Positions 1-10,736 of a DNA stretch of 64,000 bases are shown here, piece by piece. Position 1 is the first letter of the stretch. The number at the start of each line of letters is the position of its first letter. The position numbers and the translations under genes were made by a program. Source of the stretch: Rhizophagus clarus (Eukaryota; Glomeromycota; Glomeromycetes; Glomerales; Glomeraceae). The notes beneath the pieces are model-generated. The model saw only the letters and a program-made list of their open reading frames with translations, did not search any database and was not told where the DNA came from. Location of the stretch: the NCBI GenBank assembly GCA_015698045.1, contig BLAL01000058.1:188501-252500 (forward strand), read 5' to 3'.

Positions 1-963
1 GGAAATAGATTACTTACAGTTTATTCAGCAATCCAATGGCACATCGAATATAAGATACCATTTGATTTTGAAATCTCTCAGGTATAACAAAAGGATTATC
101 ATGGCAAAACTCCCAACTTTAATCTTTATATATCATAACAAAAAGACTAATTAGCTCATCTACTATTGAGAAATCTATCTCTGACATATTAACTTCTTTA
201 AAATATTCATGCTCTTAAGATTTTAGGAGCCTGAAAGTTAGATCATAAGGATTTGTGATATCTAAGACACTAATTGTACTAGGGGAACTCCAATAAAGGT
301 ATTTTAAATTGGTTTTTGTAAAACTCTCTACAGCTTTTCCTATGTTATGTCACTCTTCTTTATTGTGCTACTTAGTTTGTTTATTCTGTTAACATTATAA
401 CAAATTAGCATGTATTGGTATAAAGTTTGATATAGTAAATCTTATTATACTGCCTTACCATCATTCCTTGCATTTCTATCATATTTTTCATGTTCAGATT
501 TCATCATTATTCATGCAAATGCTCAACTTTATGATGTTTCAAAATGCAATCAAATATATGATTACGCTTCATCCATGAAAAATAAATAATACAGATTTAG
601 TAAGCAATATATTTACTGTTGCCTAATCAGTATATAAAGACTATCCTTGCTCATTTCAGAAAGCAGAGACACTATCATTGCTTCCATTAGGAAGAAGAAG
701 GTGTGCAAGAAGCACACAAAACGTCAACATAAAACATTAAAACATCATCATCATTTCCATCAGGAAGAAGAAGGTGTGCAAAGCACACAAACTTATAAAT
801 AATGCATTATGCTATGAGATGCCCAGATGAAGCAGTTTCTCAACTTTTTAAAAAAAAGATGAGCAAGATATGTAACTTTTACTCCTTTATGTAAATAAAT
901 ATCTGGACATCCATTTTTGCTTACTTTTAAGAAGTAAAGGATGTGCCATTAAGAAGCATAGTA
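1..963. other. AT-rich edge region without a supported gene
   Basis: No open frame with coding character was found. The first 90 bases, read forward, contain a VYSAI-like stretch that recalls the kinase module seen elsewhere in this window, but it is too short and has no neighbouring module, so I do not call it. The only clear structure is the direct repeat listed separately. Confidence 0.5.
682..791 (+). repeat. Direct repeat of about 38 bp, two copies
   Basis: Copies at 682-720 and 755-791 share the core AGGAAGAAGAAGGTGTGCAA followed by AGCACACAAA. They differ by one substitution and a 2-base indel and are about 35 bases apart. Each copy also contains a small inverted pair, GTGTGC with GCACAC, so each could form a short hairpin. 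Function unknown. Confidence 0.7.
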
Positions 964-1888
964 CAGTGTGTAACAAAAAAAAACCGGAATTAAATAATTG
1001 GCTATAACACCATGACGATCGCACCAAATTATATGTGAAATAGCTTATTTGAGAGTTGGAAACATGTAGATTTTATTAATAATAAATTAAAATGAAATTT
1101 AGTTTAATAATTTTTTTATATTTAAGCTTATAATAATATATTTTTTTTAGGTTAGACCACATTATAATGAATTTAGAATTAATATGTATTTATTTGTATA
1201 AAATACTATAGATTGTCAAAAAATTTTTTTTGATTTATACTTTTCTAACAGTCTTGATAAAATTTGAGAAATTTCCAGTGAAATTTGTATACGCTTTTAA
1301 TTTACAAATTTTACATTGTATTTTTTCTTTAAAAATTAATATTTGTAGCTAATTATCTCAAGAAGTAAAAAGCATTATGATCCTGAAAGATATCATAATG
1401 TAGCCCTAATATTCAAGTTTATTATGCATTTTAAATGATAAAAATTGAATTTATTTTGAGCAAACTACAGGCATTTTTGTAATTTAACTCATTTTTTAGC
1501 TTTTTTACTATATACCGAAATTGAGAAAATTTGAAGAATAAAATTCCCATCATTTTATCATGATTGTTTCCATACTGCTGATTTTTTGACACCAACTTTT
1601 TTACATTATTCTTAATAATATTTGAATGTTTTTAAATTAAATTCAATTCAAAAATGGTTCATAAACTTAAAATGTATTTTTGCTATATTTTTCTGTTTGA
1701 AGGTAAATGTTTATTGCTAAATCTTTCAAAAAATAATAAAGTGTTTATAACTATAAAAGATATCATAGTGTGAATCTTGGTCATGGGTTTATTATGCAAT
1801 TTACATAATGTAAATTTGATTAATTTTGAGCATACAATTTGCATTTTTATTACAAAAATGATATTCCAGTTTTTTTTGTTACACACTG
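964..1888. mobile_element. Tc1/mariner-like non-autonomous element with TA target duplication
   Basis: Inverted ends of about 26 bases begin CAGTGTGTAAC followed by a run of A (964-990) and are matched on the other strand at 1863-1888, with one substitution and one base of run-length difference. TA dinucleotides flank both ends (962-963 and 1889-1890), as known for Tc1/mariner insertions. The 925-bp interior has no transposase frame. It contains a diverged internal direct repeat (about 1387-1490 and 1755-1858, both starting near AAGATATCAT). It is probably a decayed or deletion-derived element mobilised in trans. Confidence 0.7.
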
Positions 1889-2570
1889 TATAAGATTGTA
1901 TACAAACCATTTTTCATATAAAATAGTTTCATCATAAATATTTACAATAGTATTATTAATTGACTTGGTTTTGCTATGCCTAATCTGAGTCTGTGATCTA
2001 CAAATAAGGAACCAAGGCCAAGTTTTCAGGCCAATTAACAATGCTAATTTACGACATGCAAACTAATTTTTTAGAAACTGACCTTTTTAAAACCTAGTTT
2101 ACATGCACATTCTTTAGCTTCCTGCAAATTTTTCTGTGCATCTTTTTCTAAGTTACAAATTGCCTTGTTTATCCCCCTAGACCATCTATTAAAAGCATTA
2201 TTTGAGTCTTTTGGAGGAGCTTCAAATTGAAGCTTCTGTAATAACCAAATATTATATTATAACATTAATGAGTCTTTAGCATTTCGTAGAAACCAGCCAG
2301 TATATTTATTTGTGAAGATGACTTTTTGGCATTTTTTTTGTAAAAGATAAGAAGATTTAAGACAACTTTATACAAAAAATAACGTAACTTATGTAAACTA
2401 CAGTAATTATATAGATATATTATGGATTATAGTATTATTTATTACGACCTGAAAAATAGGAGCTATGTGATGACTCAACATGTGAATTACATATACAGTA
2501 TATATATTTACATTTTTTTTGTCATGTTCTCCATGTTATTATTATATACAGGTTGAACAGGCACCATTAT
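1889..2570. other. AT-rich intergenic stretch, nothing recognised
   Basis: Short open frames occur by chance in both strands; none has coding character or splice-site context I can defend. Confidence 0.5.
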
Positions 2571-2607
2571 TCCACAATTTACCAGGAAAATTCTGGTAAA
2601 TTGTGGA
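2571..2607. repeat. Perfect 15-bp hairpin
   Basis: TCCACAATTTACCAG at 2571-2585 is exactly complementary to 2593-2607, with a 7-base spacer. A run of eight T follows, so on the plus strand it has the shape of a stem-loop plus T tract. In a eukaryote this is more likely a small foldback repeat than a terminator. Confidence 0.7.
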
Positions 2608-2805
2608 TTTTTTTTGTCAAATTTTAGAGAAACAGAGTATTCACCATTGTAAAAATTAAGAGAATTTGTAGGTATTTGGCATCGTTTAAGCAAAATTCCA
2701 CTTTCAAATATTGGAAAATTTTGGCTGCATTTTTGAGTAATTTTATTTAATAGTAAGACAATTTAGTAATAATTCAGCAAAATTTTAAAATAAATTTATA
2801 TGTAC

Positions 2806-3195
2806 AGAGCATCCCCTTTGACAATCAAATAACAATTTAGTGATAATGGTATTGCTAATTTTAAACAATTGAGTATAAATACAGCATTCTCTTTGACAAT
2901 TTAGTAGCAATTTAGTGATAATGGTCTTGGCAATTTTGGACAATTAAGAATAAACAGAGCATCTCCTTTGACAATTGAGTAACAATTTAGTAACAACAGT
3001 TTTGCTAATTTTAGACAGTTGAGTATGAACGCAGCATCCTCTTTGACAATTGAATAATAATTTAGTAACAATGGTTTTGCTAATTTTAGACAATTGAGTA
3101 TGAACGCAGCATTCCCTTTGACAATTAAGTAGCAATTTAGTAACAACGGTTTTGACAATTTTGAACAATCGTATGACATTCTTAGATAATTTAGC
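2806..3195. repeat. Tandem repeat, 75-bp unit, five copies
   Basis: The motif CTTTGACAAT recurs at 2816, 2891, 2966, 3041 and 3116, exactly every 75 bases, with degenerate flanking copies. Because 75 is a multiple of three, the minus strand has overlapping open frames in more than one phase that repeat a 25-residue unit. I regard these as a by-product of the repeat length, since there is no start context or neighbouring exon. Confidence 0.85.
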
Positions 3196-3373
3196 AACAA
3201 TTTAGTGACAAGATTTTAATATAAATAAATAATAAAAAAAAAAAGAATCAGAAAATAGGATTTATTTTATAGAAATATAATATCAAAATAATAAAAATGG
3301 AGCAAACACAATTTAATTATTTTCCACCCTTTCCTCTTTTTTAATTGTAATTATAACTAATAATATTCCTTTT

Positions 3374-4301
3374 TTATCTTGTATTAATCTTTTTTGTGGT
3401 AACCGGTGCCTTCAATGGCAATTGCTTTGAATGTGATATCTTTTTAGAACCTTTTTTAAAAGATTAAAAAATTATTAAAATTTCTAAAAAAAAAATAAAT
3501 ATTACATTACAATTACCCAAATCTTGTTTAGCATTATCATCTTTCTCCTCTTCTTTATCGTTGACCTTTTTTTTCATTATTTTTTTTGGTATATCTTTGT
3601 AAATAACTGATGATAATTGGCATGTTTATGATTCTAATGTATAATATATTTAGTTAAAAATCATTTAAAATATTCTAAATATTTCAAAAAATCTAATTAC
3701 CTAAATGCAGTTCATTGCTACCACCATCATCATCATCATCAACATTGCTCTTTGCTTTTTTGTTTGTTTTTGAGATAATTTTTTGACTGCCTGACACTGG
3801 GTGTGTTTTGAACTTTGTTGTAAAATCTACTTTAAAGATTAAAGTTATTTAAAATTTCTAAAATTTAAAAATTCAGATTACAATTACCAAAATCTTGTTC
3901 ATTATCATCAACGTCAGTATTTCTTGTTGTTGTGTTACTTGTAAGCACATCTTTATTTGATTTTTGCATATAGTCTTTAAAAAATTAAAATTTGTTAAAA
4001 TTTCTAAAAAAAAATTATATTACAATTACCTAAATCATGTTTGAGATCTCCCTCCTCATCTTTGTTGCTCATTATCCTTTTTGGCACATCTTCGTGAGTA
4101 ACTGATGATGGTTGGTATGTTTGTGATTTTGATGTAGAATCTATTTTAAAAAATAGAAATAACTCAAATTGTCTAGCAAGGATCAATTTTTCCATTTCCA
4201 CTACTCCAATTTAAAACTAATATATAATCATTTGTATCTGGATTTTGAGATATTCCATACAATATAATAAATGAATTTTTTTTTGTTGGATATTTTTTAG
4301 C
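3374..4301 (-). CDS. 3' part of a degraded kinase-family copy: chain of small phase-1 exons
   Basis: Downstream of the kinase-like modules of this copy, five short exons can be laid out on the minus strand: 4030-4140, 3888-3974, 3701-3829, 3517-3633 and 3374-3450. Each begins after an AAG or TAG acceptor and the first four end at a GTAATT donor. All are 1-1 phase, so they join in frame and the last reaches TAA at 3374. They encode Lys/Ser/Asp-rich peptides of 25-43 residues. Exons 4030-4140 and 3517-3633 are recognisable duplicates (both contain D-x-P-K-x-I-M and end D-L-G), but 3517-3633 has an in-frame stop near its start. The link to the kinase-like exon ending near 4175-4301 is uncertain; a GTAGTG donor is one possibility. 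Function unknown; likely a low-complexity charged tail. Confidence 0.45.
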
Positions 4302-4386
4302 CTAGATAGTAAACAATAAAAAGTAAATATACTATATTAAAAAGGTATTAAAAAGTTATTAGAAATATTTACAAAAAATATTATAC

Positions 4387-5098
4387 TTCATTTATCACAA
4401 ATTCTATGGGGTTTTCTGAGTTATGCAAAAATTTTAAAGAAACTCCTTTATTTGAATCTCTTGTAGAATATTAATAATATAATGGACCATCTTTTCATAT
4501 TACTGAATATGCTGTTATAAGGTCATTTTTACCTGTTTCTTTAATTTGATTAAACTGGCTGTATGGCATCCATTCTAATACTACATTACTATAGGCTTTA
4601 ATTTGTAATTGCCTTTTGTGAATGAAATTATCAATTTTTTCATTTTCACTGATATGATTTGCTAAATTATTTTGCACTAATATATATTCATTTGTATCTG
4701 GTTTTTGAGATATTTCATACAATATAAGAAATGAATAATTTTTTATTGAATATTGTTTAGCCTAAATAGTAAATAAAAAAATAAATATACTGTATTAAAG
4801 AAGTTATTAAAAACATTTACAAAAAAAATTAATACCTTATTTATTACAAATTCTATAGGATTTTGTGAGTTATGCAAAAATTTTAAAGAAACTTCTTTAT
4901 TTGAATCTCTTGTATAAACTTTACTCCAATAATTCTTTTTATATAATGGACCATCTTTCTATATTGCTCTTTTATTTTAATTTGATCAAACCAACTGTAT
5001 GATATCCATTTTAATATTACATCACAGTAGTCCTTAATTTTTAATTGCCTTTCCTAAATGAAATCATCAATTTTTTCATTTCCACTAGACAAATTCAT
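4387..5098 (-). pseudogene. Degraded duplicate of the 5' end of the 52-kb kinase array
   Basis: Two module exons lie in the same order and phase as the first exons of the gene at 48863-52348: 4836-5098 (starts at an ATG, then N-L-S-S-G-N-E-K-I-D) and 4387-4761 (contains Y-E-I-S-Q-K-P-D-T and ends before GTATAA). The first has an in-frame stop in place of the residue after D-D-F-I and has lost the stretch covering the K-N-D loop. The second has TGA where the family has the Trp of S-A-I-W. A further fragment of the hinge motif follows at 4175-4301. The upstream DNA (about 5130-5290) also resembles the region upstream of the 52-kb gene, so a whole 5' gene segment was copied. Not translatable as it stands. 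Confidence 0.75.
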
Positions 5099-5306
5099 AA
5101 ATTTATTTTTAGTACATATTTAAATATTTTTGAATATTTGTTGTCTTTTTTTTCAAGAAGACAATCCAAAAAAACTTTTCATTTGTGAAATTTATAACGT
5201 AGCCCCTATTTTTGGTTGTACAACTTGCACGTAACTAAATTGCACAAATAACAACACGTGATATTCTCATCGTACAATAATTAAATCAATTTTACGTATC
5301 TGGGTA

Positions 5307-5320
5307 GTGACTATAGTCAC
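5307..5320. repeat. 14-bp perfect palindrome
   Basis: GTGACTATAGTCAC reads the same on both strands. It lies between the degraded kinase copy and the next relic. It could be a factor-binding site or chance. Confidence 0.5.
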
Positions 5321-5442
5321 ATATTCATTAGTGATCAAAAAATTTTTATTAGTAAATTTTGTATGATAACAAATTCAAAAATTTGACCTGAAATTGGAAT
5401 ATCAAATAAAAGAGTTGGTAATAATCACATTGATTTTATAAT

Positions 5443-5640
5443 TCAGGTCACATTTTTTGAATCTGTTTTACAAATATACCTGTTAAAACCATGCAGTATA
5501 CTGAATGCAGTACATTGCATCTTCATACAAATCAGCATCATCATAAGTGCATTTTTTTGCGATTGCATTGTGAAGATGCACAGTTCTCTGGGCAATTCAA
5601 TGCCTTGGTTAATATCTTCTGAACTAATTGTGTCTCCCAT
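5443..5640 (-). pseudogene. Unidentified short coding relic
   Basis: The minus strand opens with an ATG at 5640 (M-G-D-T-I-S-S-E-D-I) and reads in frame to about E-L-P-R-E. After that, a different frame looks more protein-like (A-K-K-C-T-Y-D-D-A-D-L-Y-E-D-A), which suggests a one-base deletion near 5585. I do not recognise the family. It could also be an intact 65-residue frame by chance. Confidence 0.35.
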
Positions 5641-5784
5641 TTTTGATCACGCACCCAATCAACAGGCCAGTGACTTCACTTTATATTGCGGTAAACTTCT
5701 ACAGTACCATCAAAGATGGACATCACAACATATATAATCATAGAAATAAATTTATAGCGGTGACCTCATTTGTGGCTTATATAT

Positions 5785-6615
5785 GGCCTGGTAATTCCAT
5801 ATTTACATATAAATACGTAAATTGAAATTCTGGTAATTAATTACCAGATTTTTTAAAAAATACGTAAATATGTAATTATTTATGCCATACATAATTAGCG
5901 TAAATATTATTGGCTGATCCCAAGTCATGTGATCTTATTTGTAAATACATTGAAACGTGCTTTTTTTTGCGAATGAAAATGCTGGAACAGACAGTTTTGG
6001 CATTTTTTTGCATTTTAACAAATAATAACGCCATAACAGTCAGTCTGGCATTTTTTTTTTGACTTTATATAAAAAATGCTGAAACTGATAGTTTCAGCAT
6101 TTTTTTGCATTTTACAAATAAAAATGCCAGAACTGTCTGCTCCAGCATTTTTTCTTTACTTTTTACATATAAAAACGCTAAAACTGTCAGTTTTGGTATT
6201 TTTTTTGCATTTTTATATATAAAAATGCCAGAGTAGTTCCAGCATTTTTTTCATATTTTAACGAATAAAAATGCTGGTACAGTCAGTTCAGCATTTTTTT
6301 TGACTTTTAACATATAAAAGATAGTTTTTCGCGTCTTTTACATATAAAAATGCTGAAACAGTCAGTCTCAGCATTTTTTTCACATTTTTTATGCATAATA
6401 ATAACGTCGGAATTCAGTTTTGGCATTTTTTTTACATTTTTTACATATAAAAATGCTGGTACTATTAGTTTCAGTGGTATTTTTGCATCCAATAGTATTT
6501 ACGATAATTACGTTTGACATAATTATTTACGTTCTACATAAATAATTATGAAATATGTAATTATTTATGTATTTCAATTTATGAATTACGTTTTTGGCCA
6601 AGTAATTACCAGGCC
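5785..6615. mobile_element. Foldback element with an internal hairpin array
   Basis: Inverted ends begin GGCCTGGTAATT at 5785 and end with the complement at 6615. Further in, both arms are rich in TACGTAAAT-like motifs. Between about 5960 and 6480 are roughly ten units of 45-60 bp, each a short stem such as AATGCTGAAAC with GTTTCAGCATT, separated by T-rich runs. No coding frame is credible. A target-site duplication could not be settled (flanks TTATATAT and ATCTATAG), so the superfamily is open. Confidence 0.65.
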
Positions 6616-7118
6616 ATCTATAGCTAGTGATAGGTAGAGACATCTAAAAAGTCTTCAATCACACTGTAATATTTGTTGACTTTATTTTTTTTTGTTCATA
6701 GCAAACTGATCTTTGTAATCTTTATTTAAATTTTCATTTAATCATAAATACAAATAAGTAAAAGAAAAAAAATCGAATCTAATTAAATTATAAATTATTC
6801 TAAAATTATCCTTTCCACTTTATCCATGTTGCTAAAGCCTGTTAGGTTCAACTACCTGCATCTTAATTCCATAATGAAAGCCAAGATATCCAATTGTTAG
6901 ACAAAATATGAGAATAGATAGTGATATACAACAGAAACATGTATTAAAAATGTTAGGAAAGGTATAAGAGAAAAGAATTAACCTGGGAGGTATGGAGTTG
7001 CATCATAATTAATAAATCTGACCTTTGAATTATTAAACCAGATGCCTAAAGGAAAAAGAAAGAAATTGTTAGTAATGTTATCAAATCGAAAAAAAGAATC
7101 CCCCTTTCCGTTCTGCAT
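6616..7118. other. AT-rich intergenic stretch, nothing recognised
   Basis: No coding frame, repeat or element end was recognised between the hairpin-array element and the small foldback at 7119. Confidence 0.45.
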
Positions 7119-7320
7119 ATCCTATAAAAAAAGAATGTCTGGAAATTATCATTGAAAATATCCAGAAAATGTCTGTTTATCCAGAAAATATCCCAGATTT
7201 TGCAATATTCTCGACATTAGAATTTGGTTAAATGTCCAGAAAATGTCCAGAATATTGCAATATTCTGGACATTTTCTGGATAGACAGACATTTTTTGAAT
7301 ATTCTTTTTTTATAGGGATA
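7119..7320. mobile_element. Small foldback repeat (about 200 bp) with a 46-bp perfect palindrome
   Basis: The ends CCTATAAAAAAAGAAT (7121-7136) and its complement (7301-7316) form inverted arms. Inside, TCCAGAAAATGTCC motifs recur in both orientations. The segment 7235-7280 is a perfect palindrome centred between 7257 and 7258. It has the shape of a MITE, but I found no clear target duplication. Confidence 0.55.
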
Positions 7321-7696
7321 TCTTTCCAGGACTCAGTATCTAAGAGGTCGAAGTCTGCATCCCACTGTCCCCAAATAAAAAAGAAAGAAGACATTATTAA
7401 AGTTTTCAAATCGAAAAAAAAACCCTTTCATTTTATTTACCATTCCAAATTTCAGGTTGAGATTCAAGTTTGAGAGGCGTGACTAAAGATAAAAAGAAAA
7501 TAAACAATAAAAAAAATCACTAATCAAAGAAATGCAGTTTGAATGATGTTTCATTTATATAAATCCTACAAAAATTAGTCCTGTTTCTGTTGTGTGCACG
7601 TAATATCTATGGAATTTCCAAATTTTCTAGAAATTTCCTAGATAATTAATGGAAATTGGATAGGTTTCCATCATGTATACTAGAGTGTCTACAATC

Positions 7697-8209
7697 TAGG
7701 GATGCCAACGGTCGGTTCAGTTCAGTTTTAGTTTTAAAACTGCGGTTTTCAGCCAAAACTGAACCAACTGCAAAACTGACTGATAAAACTAAACTGCAAA
7801 ACTGATTGCAAAACTGAATAAATTATTATTAAAAAGTGCTAATTATAGTTTTATTTAATAATAACATTTAAATTTACATAATTTTTTCTTATAAAAATAG
7901 TGCTGATTTTGTGATTTTTTGGCGATATAAAAATAATGTGATCATCACACAAAATTAAAATTCTCCCCATAATTTCAAAAAGAATGATACTATAAATTTA
8001 AATATTTAAATTCATGATTTTTAGTTATTCTCAATTGAAACAAAGATGTTTTTTCATAAAATATTTACAATTAACCAATCAATTTTTTCATCAGTTTTTT
8101 TATATATAAAACCAACGGTTAACCAGTCGGTCTTGGACTAAAACTGAACTGAAATTGAACTGGCAAAAACCGGTTATGACCGGTTATAACTGAACTTTTG
8201 GCATCCCTA
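7697..8209. mobile_element. hAT-type MITE, 513 bp, with 8-bp target duplication
   Basis: Ends are TAGGGATGCCAA at 7697 and its complement at 8209. Flanking octamers CTACAATC (7689-7696) and CTATAATC (8210-8217) match at seven of eight positions. Subterminal repeats of AACCGGT, AAAACTG and TTCAGTT occur on both sides. An 8-bp duplication and TAGGGATG ends are typical of hAT elements. There is no transposase frame, so it is non-autonomous. Confidence 0.8.
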
Positions 8210-8939
8210 CTATAATCATACCACTTCAACCAGTGAATAATAATAAATAAATAAAAACTCTTACCAGTAATTTGCATTTTACAGACTGAAATTTCCAGTA
8301 CGATCATGTGACAAACGAATAAAAATTTTTTTTTTAAAAAAAAAGTGAATGAAAAGAAAATAAAAAGGAATAAAAAATTAAAAATAAATAATTGATTATG
8401 GATTATCGATATCAGTAAATTGGCTAGTAAATAGACAAACCAAAACTGATCAACAAATAATCTGAATAATCATATCGGTTGCTTGAGAATGAGAATGAAT
8501 GAAAGGTAATTCTTTTTTTTTCTTATATTTCTTTCGTTTTTATACTATTTCATTGTTAAGGTCATTCATTTCTTTTTTATTTAGGTCTTCGCGTTCTGAA
8601 TCAGAGGATGACTATGGTAATAATGTTTCTCCTCCAATGATAGATGCTGATACTCAAACAATTTTATTTCTGCATTTCGTAATTATCTTAGTCAACCCAA
8701 AATTAATAATAGTGTTTTCAGATTACTAATTAATAGTTAGGATTTGTTTTAACTATGCCTTGGTTCACTAACACAGTCTGGAGCAATAATCTCTGAAGAA
8801 TTTGCTGAGCTATGAATTATGCAACAAAATTAAATGGATCACACAAATTTGTTTGTACAAAATATTGATTTTTGAAAAGAAAATATGTATGCTAATCGAT
8901 ACCCCTTTTTTTCTGAGCAAAACATGAGAAAAATATGAA
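8210..8939. other. AT-rich spacer with a possible exon relic
   Basis: A plus-strand stretch near 8585-8660 follows a T-rich TTTAG acceptor-like site and reads S-R-S-E-S-E-D-D-Y-G-N-N. It has no identifiable partner exon. Nothing else was recognised. Confidence 0.3.
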
Positions 8940-9116
8940 AGAAAGTTTACACACAGAAGACTTAGAACTTGACAACAACATTTTTACAAAGATTGAGAAG
9001 GAAAAACACTGGTAATTCATTTCTCAAGCTAACTGGATGGGACTTTAAGGAATATGGAATGACATTAAGACAAGTATTAGAACTTGAAGATTATATAAAG
9101 GGGCTGGATGTGTAGT
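8940..9116 (+). pseudogene. SAM-like domain relic 1
   Basis: One frame gives E-D-L-E-L-D-N-N-I-F and a second, shifted by one base near 9005, gives S-F-L-K-L-T-G-W-D-F-K-E-Y-G-M and then L-E-L-E-D-Y-I-K-G-L before a stop at 9114-9116. The pattern (hydrophobic helix, F-L-x-L-T-x-x-x-F-x-x-Y-G-M, then a final helix) is that of SAM-like domains. The frameshift makes it a relic. Assignment is from pattern memory, not a search. Confidence 0.45.
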
Positions 9117-9484
9117 CAATTTGCTAAAGGCGCTTTGCATAACGTTATAGCTGGAATCTAACTGTCATTATCTTTGGTAACAGGTGTTCAAGAAGCAAAT
9201 GTAAATTTAGGAAATGTTCTTGTTAAAATTAGTATTTTTATTCGTATTATGTAAAGCATTATATATTCGCAATTTTTATGTATTGTAAACCAGGATTTAT
9301 AAATGTACTGTACGGTCACGTGAAATTATGCAATGGTAAAAATCACCTGACCTGTCTGTGTGACGTAAAATCTTTTATTAATGCTTGCTTTTTCCCACAG
9401 AAGTAAATTTTTTATTTCACATTGGTATCACTTCAGACTCAACACTTTTTTCACTCGAGCTAATGACTCTATAATGGCTCTATG

Positions 9485-9778
9485 TCTAACTCAGTTGCTG
9501 AACGTGACTTACTTGATTGAGAACTGGGATACAGAAACCCTTATCAATTTTTTTGAAAAAGAAACACCTCAAGCTTGATGACGATGACTTGTGAAAACTT
9601 CGCAAGCAAAAGGTTATGGTTTCTCCTTCCTTGAGCTAACTAAAAAAGACCTTTTAGCTCCTCCAAACAATTTTTCAGGTGGTCAAGCAATATCAGGAAG
9701 CATTGTTGTAAAAGAATCTGATGTTTTAATATATTCAAATAGTGAATTAAAAGAATCAGATATTGCAGTTTTATGAAG
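9485..9778 (+). pseudogene. SAM-like domain relic 2
   Basis: The reading frame contains Y-L-I-E-N-W-D-T-E-T-L-I-N-F-F and continues to L-D-D-D-D-L, then an in-frame TGA. A one-base shift gives S-F-L-E-L-T-K-K-D-L-L-A-P-P. This is the same domain type as at 8940-9116, with one nonsense codon and one frameshift. A diverged 30-base duplication follows (9702 and 9777, both AGCATTGTTRTAAAAGAATY). Inactive. Confidence 0.5.
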
Positions 9779-10721
9779 CATTGTTATAAAAGAATTAGAT
9801 GTTCTAAAAGGTACAGGATAGGCATTTCACGGTTCATACCATATAAGTAATGTCAGATTAAATGCTTCTTTTTTATATATTTTGAGCTCACATATCATAA
9901 TATAGCCGCCCACATGATCAATAAAAACATCTCGAGTTTAAGCTATGCATTGACAACATTTTTCATAGAATAAAAATATGGGTCCAGTTGTAGATAGTAA
10001 TGAAGCTATGCGGTGTGAGTATATTTCAACAATCTTACATATGGTAGTAAGTCAGTCTTCTCAATTGTTTGGTAATCACACCTCAAGCGAATATAATTGG
10101 TAAAAGAAAACACTAATCATGTCGACTATGCAATCAAAAAAAATTATCAGCGAGATATTGGAGGAAATAATTTGTATAACTGATGGTACAGAATTGTATA
10201 AGAGTGTAAAGAGGGTTTTAGATGTGAAGGATTATTGAAGGATAGAACAGTAGGTAGTGATGAACCACAACTAAGAAGTGCCGTGTAGAAGAGATAATCA
10301 AGAAAAAATAATTATAGAAGCGTCATGTATCAAGGGCAAAGTCTCATATATCATATTTATTTCTTGTGTATATTAATGTGTAAAATGATAATCACTGAGA
10401 TTCAAACAGCATTAAGAATCTCGCTTATAACATTCTCTAGGGGTTGATATCGTCAAGGATACAGAATTTGTTGAACTTGAGAAATGCTCACAATGGATAA
10501 AGATGTCCCTTCCCTTAACTTTAAGTAATTGCCATATAGGGAATGAAATGTGGAGTCTATACATCAGATAAATAAAAATTTCTTGGCTGAAGTTGCTTTC
10601 AATATTGTACAAGTGCTGGTATTGTGATAACCGCCTATATATACGAGCTACGACCAATGTATTAAATAATTATCAGATGATGTGGCTTAACGATCATGGG
10701 CTGTAATGTCATATCAGCAAT

Positions 10722-10736
10722 CCCTAACCCTAACCC
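10722..10736. repeat. Short telomere-like motif (CCCTAA)2CCC
   Basis: Two and a half units of the TTAGGG type, read on the minus strand, sit inside ordinary AT-rich DNA. This may be an interstitial scar of break repair, or chance. Confidence 0.4.

Noticed and set aside
1..90. VYSAI-like stretch at the window edge
   Set aside because: Too short and diverged to call a kinase module without the upstream sequence.
2901..3200. Minus-strand frames with 25-residue repeats
   Set aside because: Two overlapping frames are equally open because the repeat is 75 bp; no splice or start evidence.
5628..5825. Plus-strand 65-codon frame
   Set aside because: Overlaps the antisense relic and runs into the left end of the foldback element; no motif.
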